Shown: positions 59,205 through 64,000 of the stretch, piece by piece
How the letters are laid out: each line of letters starts with the position of its first letter
Position numbering within the stretch: position 1 is the first letter of the stretch
NCBI RefSeq assembly: GCF_002871935.1
Contig: NZ_PNHQ01000005.1
Coordinates: forward strand, 1 to 64,000
From: Aerococcus viridans
Lineage (GTDB): Bacteria > Bacillota > Bacilli > Lactobacillales > Aerococcaceae
Length of the DNA: 64,000 bases
Direction of reading: 5' to 3'
Position numbers and translations under genes: made by a program
The notes under the pieces: model-generated
Seen by the model: the letters and a program-made list of their open reading frames with translations, nothing else
What the model was told of the DNA's origin: nothing
Databases searched by the model: none

Positions 59205-59654
59205 TTATTCAAATTCTTTTAAGAGTATTTCTTGGCGTTTCTTTAATTTGGGGATATCATTCGCTATTAATTTATCCCACATAGAGATTTGGCTTCCAGT
59301 TCGACTGATCATCGATTCCTTTTTTTCATTAGTGAAGTCATTCCGCTTTATTGTTTCATATCTGGACCATGCTTCTTCCAGAAATTGATTATCCATCTCT
59401 TTAGAGATACCGGTTTCTAACCTAAAGCGATTCCCTTTTTGTAGAAGATTCAACTGGTTCATCTGGCTAGGAAACATCTCTAAATAGCCATTCGCTACAA
59501 TATAAGCAGCAACTTCTTCATCAATTTTCTTGAAATCAAATTGTAAGGGAATATTCAATTTTTCAAATGTGGCATATGGTATTTCTTTCACCATGGCAGT
59601 ATAGTCACCCATTTGGGCCTTAACTAAAGCTTTTTTGATTTTTATAGTATCCAT
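59205..59654 (-). CDS. Hypothetical protein, third gene of the AAA/VWA module
   Basis: I do not recognise this 149-residue protein. It is soluble, charged and predicted largely helical, with no signal, membrane segment or Cys motif. The C-terminus (KLIANDIPKLKKRQEILLKEFE) looks like a coiled coil. It starts 9 bp after the VWA gene with a good Shine-Dalgarno (AGGAGAG) and ends at a strong terminator, so it belongs to the same operon. Context suggests a partner, adaptor or substrate of the AAA/VWA pair; that is inference. Confidence 0.75.
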   Translation of the reverse strand: MDTIKIKKALVKAQMGDYTAMVKEIPYATFEKLNIPLQFDFKKIDEEVAAYIVANGYLEMFPSQMNQLNLLQKGNRFRLETGISKEMDNQFLEEAWSRYETIKRNDFTNEKKESMISRTGSQISMWDKLIANDIPKLKKRQEILLKEFE

Positions 59655-59663
59655 ATAGCTCTC

Positions 59664-61220
59664 CTAAATATGATCACTTTGCTGATGATTGATTGGCGCA
59701 TTCTTATGATGGCGCAAGATATGGCGGTTATATCGTTCATCAGCTTTCAGGTATAAGACCTTACCTTCACCATCCGTAGATAAAGGAGAGGGGTCGCCCA
59801 CTTCAGTTTCTGTTAGAATCCAATACATATTCGTGAACCCATATCGTTCAAAATCATCATCTCCATAACCATCTGTAAAGTAGACTGCTACAGTATCTTC
59901 ATTGGTAAAACCTTGGTCATGAAGCCATTGATAAGCCGGGGCAAAACTGGTGCCTCCTCGTCCAGCAAATTCCATATCTTTTAAAGATTGAAATGATAAC
60001 TGTTTTGCATACTGGACAGTCGTATCCACATGAACTACCCATACTTCAGCGTGTAAAGTCTTTTGTATATTGGCTAACTCACCTAATGAATATGCCAAGG
60101 CTTCTTCATTCTGTGAAGCTGAGGTATCAAAGAATGCCACTAATCGACTAGCCGTATCTAAAACACGACCTGGTAAATCCACTCGATGTGGCTGCCTTCT
60201 ATTCATACGATTTTTAGACAGTTTATAAGGGACTAAAGACGTACCCATGCCTCTTTTAATAACATCTCGCCAGTTTAATGCCCGTTGCTTCGTAATTTGA
60301 TCGATGCTGACTTTCACTTCACTTGACAATTTTAATCGTAATTCTTCAGTCATTTGACTGTAAGAATCTTTAATTAAACCATTCATCAACTTCCGGTATA
60401 AGTCCGCATGTTGGCTATTAGGCGTAATTGGCTGCATGGTACGGTTATTTTTCATTTCCTCTTTTAATTGCTTGGCTGAATCAATTCGCAGTTCTTCTGC
60501 TTTATTTGGGTCAAAATTGCCAGCTAATTGACTATATAAATCATCCATTTGACCAGAACCTAACATTTTATTAAAGGTCGACTCAGTTCGGTTGTGCCCC
60601 TGTTTTTTCGGATCATTCTTAACAGCTTTTAATTCATTATAGTAATATAACGTCCCAGCCTTTGGTAAAATAAGGCGATTTTCTGTAATATGCTTCACCC
60701 ATTTTAAAGTTACCACCGTATCTGGTAAATCATCCACATATTGATTCACTTCAGCTTCCATCGCGACACTCATCACTTTAGCTGATTCTTCGTCTTTAAA
60801 GGCCCAATCATACTCGACAATATGACCAAATAGGACGTGATAACACATCTGTCTAATCGCCGCCAGCATTCCAGCAGGTGTTTCATAGTACAGATAAAAT
60901 AAAATAGGGTTAATTGTCATCACCAAGTCTAATCCGCGAAAGCCAATGGTAATTGGTTTAGCGAGTGACCCATTCATTTCTCGGTCTGTATGAAAAAGAA
61001 TCCCAGCGAAAAGCACATCCCTTGCACCCTTTGTTGAATCTTGATGATTCATCAAACTAGCCGTCAATATGCCTAGCAGTTGATTTTGGGCATCGCTAAA
61101 TTTTTCATAGTCCTCATGTTGACCATGATTTAAAAAGGTTATATATGCAATACGCATTTTTTGAAAAGTGGTTTCAATATTTTCAAACTCGAAGGCGGAA
61201 AATAATTCATTCTCAGACAC
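59664..61220 (-). CDS. VWA-domain protein with degenerate DUF2201-type metallopeptidase-like N-terminus
   Basis: A 518-residue soluble protein. Residues ~60-190 resemble the DUF2201 putative metallopeptidase domain (NPILFYLYYETPAG, then IRQMCYHVLFGHIVEY and AMEAEVNQYVDDLP), but the expected HExxH reads Q124-M-C-Y-H128, so zinc catalysis is unlikely. Residues ~360-500 are a VWA-like domain with an intact MIDAS set: DTSAS (365-369), Thr424 in GRGGTSFAPA and Asp450 in YFTDGYGD. GTG start at 61220 after a GTAGGTG ribosome-binding site. It partners the MoxR-type ATPase encoded 30 bp upstream. Confidence 0.85.
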   Translation of the reverse strand: MSENELFSAFEFENIETTFQKMRIAYITFLNHGQHEDYEKFSDAQNQLLGILTASLMNHQDSTKGARDVLFAGILFHTDREMNGSLAKPITIGFRGLDLVMTINPILFYLYYETPAGMLAAIRQMCYHVLFGHIVEYDWAFKDEESAKVMSVAMEAEVNQYVDDLPDTVVTLKWVKHITENRLILPKAGTLYYYNELKAVKNDPKKQGHNRTESTFNKMLGSGQMDDLYSQLAGNFDPNKAEELRIDSAKQLKEEMKNNRTMQPITPNSQHADLYRKLMNGLIKDSYSQMTEELRLKLSSEVKVSIDQITKQRALNWRDVIKRGMGTSLVPYKLSKNRMNRRQPHRVDLPGRVLDTASRLVAFFDTSASQNEEALAYSLGELANIQKTLHAEVWVVHVDTTVQYAKQLSFQSLKDMEFAGRGGTSFAPAYQWLHDQGFTNEDTVAVYFTDGYGDDDFERYGFTNMYWILTETEVGDPSPLSTDGEGKVLYLKADERYNRHILRHHKNAPINHQQSDHI

Positions 61221-61250
61221 TTAAACACCTACTTTCTTCCATACACGCGC

Positions 61251-62450
61251 TTACGCATTAGCATTAACGGCCATTGTAATATCAAAAGTTTTCTCAACAA
61301 AGTCATCATTTTGATTCAAAGCACTATAAAATCGTGCCATTGCTGAATCAGCCGGTGCGTCATGCATCCGTTTAATCAAAATATAAATTTCATCAGGCTC
61401 AGATACTACGAAGATATCTGTGTACCGGCTAATTAGATCACTATTTTCAATTAAATCTGAATGATCCACAATATAATCTGTTAAATCTTCTATGACGCGT
61501 TTACGGCGTACTATTGGCATAGCTTGATATCTATCTAAAATACTTTCGGGTAGATGAGATCCTGTTGCTTGTACAACTTCGGTTGGTTTAATGAAATCAG
61601 TTTGTTGTTGTCTCAAAAAAGTTACAAGGACTTGCCCAGCCTCATCACCGATGTTTCCTTCAATACCCTCTATTAAGAACTCAAGATAATCATCCGCTAA
61701 ATGATAAATATCATGTCCTGCATCTTCAAAAGCATATAATAAGTTAGATAATCGTTCATATGCACGAGGTGTGGGATTCTTATCTTTCGTTTCATCAATT
61801 ACAATAAAGTATTGGCGACCATCCGCTTGTAGAAATTCTGTAATCAGTGGATGAATCATCGTACGATTTGGATTGTTCTCTTGTGTCTTTTGTGCAAAAG
61901 AAATAATCCAATCTTCTAAGTTAGCCCCCATTCTAATCCGCATCGTCCGGTCATTAATAGCCATATCACGAGCATTGGTTGCATATGACGTATTTTCAAA
62001 CCCTTCTACATCACTTGAAGGGTTTTCAGCCGTAATAATGACCACATTATCAGGTAAAGCTTGTCCCATTAAATTACGTTGTAGTACTAAGTTCATTAAC
62101 TCTCCTTGCACCATAGCAATCGGTCGATTAAATTCGTCCAAGAAAAGAATCACTTTACGATCTGGATCCGCTTCTGCTGCTGTAATCGCAGCTTGAATTT
62201 GTGGATTTAGATAATATTTGATATGGTCTTCTTTTGGTACCGGCATCGTTAAATCACCTGGTTGCAGTAAAGAACAGGTAATTTCAAAGTAAGCGAAATC
62301 ATTATTTTTAGCTAAATCTCGAATCATTTGCGATTTACCAATCCCACCATGTCCGACAATATTAGGGACAATATCTGTATCTTGGGCTAATAGTAAATTC
62401 AATCCTTTGTATACAGCTGTATAAGGTAACCCAGCTATTCTATCTGTCAT
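61251..62450 (-). CDS. MoxR-type AAA+ ATPase
   Basis: A 399-residue AAA+ ATPase. Walker A is GHGGIGKS (33-40), Walker B ILFLDEFNRP (D105-E106), and sensor 1 lies in VVIITAENPSSD. The arginine region follows NDRTMRIRMGANLEDW. The C-terminal ~150 residues form the lid and a helical extension. MoxR ATPases act with VWA proteins to remodel or mature partners, sometimes inserting metal cofactors. First gene of the module. An AT-rich region with TATAAT (62493-62488) precedes it but lacks a good -35. Confidence 0.9.
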   Translation of the reverse strand: MTDRIAGLPYTAVYKGLNLLLAQDTDIVPNIVGHGGIGKSQMIRDLAKNNDFAYFEITCSLLQPGDLTMPVPKEDHIKYYLNPQIQAAITAAEADPDRKVILFLDEFNRPIAMVQGELMNLVLQRNLMGQALPDNVVIITAENPSSDVEGFENTSYATNARDMAINDRTMRIRMGANLEDWIISFAQKTQENNPNRTMIHPLITEFLQADGRQYFIVIDETKDKNPTPRAYERLSNLLYAFEDAGHDIYHLADDYLEFLIEGIEGNIGDEAGQVLVTFLRQQQTDFIKPTEVVQATGSHLPESILDRYQAMPIVRRKRVIEDLTDYIVDHSDLIENSDLISRYTDIFVVSEPDEIYILIKRMHDAPADSAMARFYSALNQNDDFVEKTFDITMAVNANA

Positions 62451-62771
62451 AATCTATTCACACTTTCTGTATTGATTGTTCCTATTTATTATACGAGTTT
62501 CACTTCTTAAAGCCATCTCTTTTCATATATAACTAACAAGGAATACATCATTGTATTTCATTATATCTGTATGATACTTTGTCCATCAATAAGTATGTTA
62601 CTTATAAAAATATAGCCATCATCCTCATAGTAACATCCATCATTAAAATTGTCGTCTTAAGTTTGATGTTTTAGTGATCCACTTATTAATCATCAATTTC
62701 TTAATCTCCCATTTATATTATAAGCAATTAACATATAAAAGCACATTAATCATACAAAAATGACCATTAAA
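62451..62771. other. AT-rich intergenic stretch upstream of the AAA gene
   Basis: Holds a possible -10 box (minus strand TATAAT, 62493-62488) for the AAA/VWA operon. The rest, up to repeat copy D, is AT-rich. A 31-codon open stretch on the minus strand (62564-62656) has no start codon or recognisable family. No RNA gene was seen. Confidence 0.4.
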
Positions 62772-62943
62772 AGAAGGTGAGACAAAAGTCGTTTAGCATT
62801 GACGTACTGGACCAAAAGGCGAACAATAATGAAATATTATTGGAGACATTTGGGAAGTATCGGACAATGCTGACTTTTGGCACCCAATTATAAATGTTCT
62901 TATATAGCAAAAAGAGGCTGAGACATTTTTGTCCCAGCCTCTT
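62772..62943 (-). repeat. Dispersed ~175-bp structured repeat, copy D (inverted relative to C)
   Basis: The reverse complement follows the family order: GAGGCTGGGAC hairpin at the right end (62912-62942), AAAAGTCAGCATTGTCCGAT, CCCAAATGTCTCCAATAA, TTATTGTTCGCCTTTTGG, CGTCAATGCTAAACGACTTT and TGTCTCACCTTC at the left end. Here the hairpin lies 6 bp past the RNase Y stop codon and, read leftward, is followed by TTTTTGC, so it is the likely rny terminator. Confidence 0.9.
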
Positions 62944-62949
62944 GGTAAA

Positions 62950-64000
62950 CTATTTTGCGTAATCAACCGCTCGTTTTTCGCGTATCACAGTTACTTTAAT
63001 TTGTCCTGGGTAATCCAGTTCATTTTCAATGCGTTTTGAAATGTCATATGCTAATTCAATGGCTTTTAAATCATCTATTTCATCTGGTTTAACCATTACA
63101 CGAATTTCTCGACCAGCTTGAATTGCATAAGCGTTATGAACACCGTCATAATCTTTTGCAATAGCTTCTAGACTACGTAATCGTTGGATGTAGTTTTCTA
63201 ATGATTCACTGCGGGCACCAGGTCGAGCAGATGAAAGTGCATCTGCGATAGCTACTAAGCTTGCGATAACACTTGTTGCTTCAACATCACCATGGTGACT
63301 CGCTATGGCATTCACAACAGTTTCTGGTTCTTGATATTTGATTGCAAATTCGGTGCCAATTTGCACGTGAGATCCTTCCACTTCATGGTCGACGGCTTTT
63401 CCGATATCATGCATTAATCCAGCGCGTTTAGCTAGCTGTTCATCTTCACCAAGTTCTGCTGCCATTACACCTGCTAATTTAGCAACTTCGATACTGTGAT
63501 TCAAAACATTTTGTCCGTAACTAGTTCGATAGTATAAGCGACCTAGTGTTTTCACTAAATCAGGGTGAAGAGCATGAATGCCTAAATCAAAAATGGTTTC
63601 TTCCCCTATTTCTCTTACTTTACTATCCATTTGTTTACGTGCTTTTTCAACTGCCTCTTCAATTTTGGCTGGATGAATTCGTCCATCTCCAATCAATTTA
63701 TCTAAGGCAATTTTGGCAATTTCACGACGAATTGGATCAAATCCACTTAATACGACAGCTTCAGGTGTATCATCAACAATCAAATCAATACCTGTTAAGG
63801 ATTCTAATGTCTTGATATTTCGTCCTTCTTTACCTATGATACGTCCTTTCATGTCATCATTTGGTAAGTGGACAACTGTAACTGTAGATTCTGTAACTGT
63901 ATCCGCTCCAGAGCGTTCAATAGCCTGAAGTACAATTTGTTTTGCAACTCGATCTGCCGTATCATGAGCTTCTTGTTCAGCTTTTTTAATTAAAATAGCT
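62950..64000 (-). CDS. rny: Ribonuclease Y (3' part; 5' end beyond the window)
   Basis: The frame stays open to the right edge, so the start and the N-terminal membrane anchor and coiled coil lie outside. Visible are the KH domain ([20 protein letters not shown], with the GxxG loop) and the HD hydrolase domain ([18 protein letters not shown], then the metal-binding [17 protein letters not shown]). RNase Y starts decay of many mRNAs from the membrane. The first in-frame ATG in view (63852) is internal. In related genomes rny lies near mutS; here the AAA/VWA segment separates them. Confidence 0.96.
   Translation of the reverse strand, partial: AILIKKAEQEAHDTADRVAKQIVLQAIERSGADTVTESTVTVVHLPNDDMKGRIIGKEGRNIKTLESLTGIDLIVDDTPEAVVLSGFDPIRREIAKIALDKLIGDGRIHPAKIEEAVEKARKQMDSKVREIGEETIFDLGIHALHPDLVKTLGRLYYRTSYGQNVLNHSIEVAKLAGVMAAELGEDEQLAKRAGLMHDIGKAVDHEVEGSHVQIGTEFAIKYQEPETVVNAIASHHGDVEATSVIASLVAIADALSSARPGARSESLENYIQRLRSLEAIAKDYDGVHNAYAIQAGREIRVMVKPDEIDDLKAIELAYDISKRIENELDYPGQIKVTVIREKRAVDYAK

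Noticed and set aside
62564..62656. Minus-strand 31-codon stretch with YYEDDGYIFI.
   Set aside because: No start codon, no ribosome-binding site, stops at both ends and no family recognised.

Overview
The window is about 64 kb of chromosome from a low-GC Firmicute. Gene content and order (ypiA-dapB-cca-dinG-ypmB-aspB-dnaD-nth; mutS-mutL-msrB-ruvA-ruvB-queA-dnaE-pfkA-pyk-aroC-aroA-aroK-cvfB-xerD; ribT-scpA-scpB-rluB; ribU behind an FMN riboswitch) fit the order Lactobacillales. An Aerococcaceae- or Carnobacteriaceae-like member is my best guess, but the family is inference. Almost all genes lie on the minus strand. The exceptions are yuiD, the ferredoxin-NADP reductase gene and the sucrose PTS gene. 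I see no phage, insertion sequence, CRISPR array or tRNA gene.

Layout. 1-500: leader and five tandem promoters of an rRNA operon whose 16S gene starts just off the left edge. 550-3000: ppiB-cvfD-pgi operon. 3100-4650: yuiD and a flavin reductase on the plus strand. 4700-9020: DUF1461 membrane protein, HAD phosphatase, YutD, YunD phosphoesterase, MarR regulator. 9130-18600: DNA repair and replication, amino acid and tRNA maturation genes. 18700-24800: sucrose module (scrB-scrR-apbE divergent from scrA) with operator, cre sites and promoters readable between the divergent genes. 25050-29900: HU, Der, S1 protein, Cmk, LysM membrane protein. 30000-36050: RecQ, YpbB, RibU with FMN riboswitch, RluB, ScpAB, RibT. 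36200-39500: ABC exporter and XerD. 39600-46750: CvfB, shikimate end-pathway genes, pyruvate kinase, phosphofructokinase. 46850-58530: DnaE, QueA, RuvBA, MsrB, MutL, MutS. 59000-62450: a MazG-like remnant and a three-gene AAA/VWA module. 62950-64000: the 3' part of RNase Y.

The most unusual feature is a dispersed element of about 175 bp present in four copies (18711-18884, 24626-24801, 58831-59006, 62772-62943). Each copy has a terminator-like GAGGCTG hairpin at one end and a long imperfect inverted repeat in the rest. The copies form two oppositely oriented pairs. One pair brackets the sucrose/apbE module and the other brackets the AAA/VWA module, which are the two clearly accessory segments in an otherwise conserved backbone.

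The AAA/VWA module encodes a MoxR-type ATPase, a VWA protein with a DUF2201-like N-terminal domain whose zinc-protease motif is degenerate, and a small protein I do not recognise. It is the best candidate here for a poorly described system. Other points for a second look are an endonuclease III with an altered iron-sulfur ligand set, apbE placed in the sucrose operon, and an 18-bp in-frame tandem repeat in the S1 protein gene. All homology calls were made by reading motifs; no database search was run.
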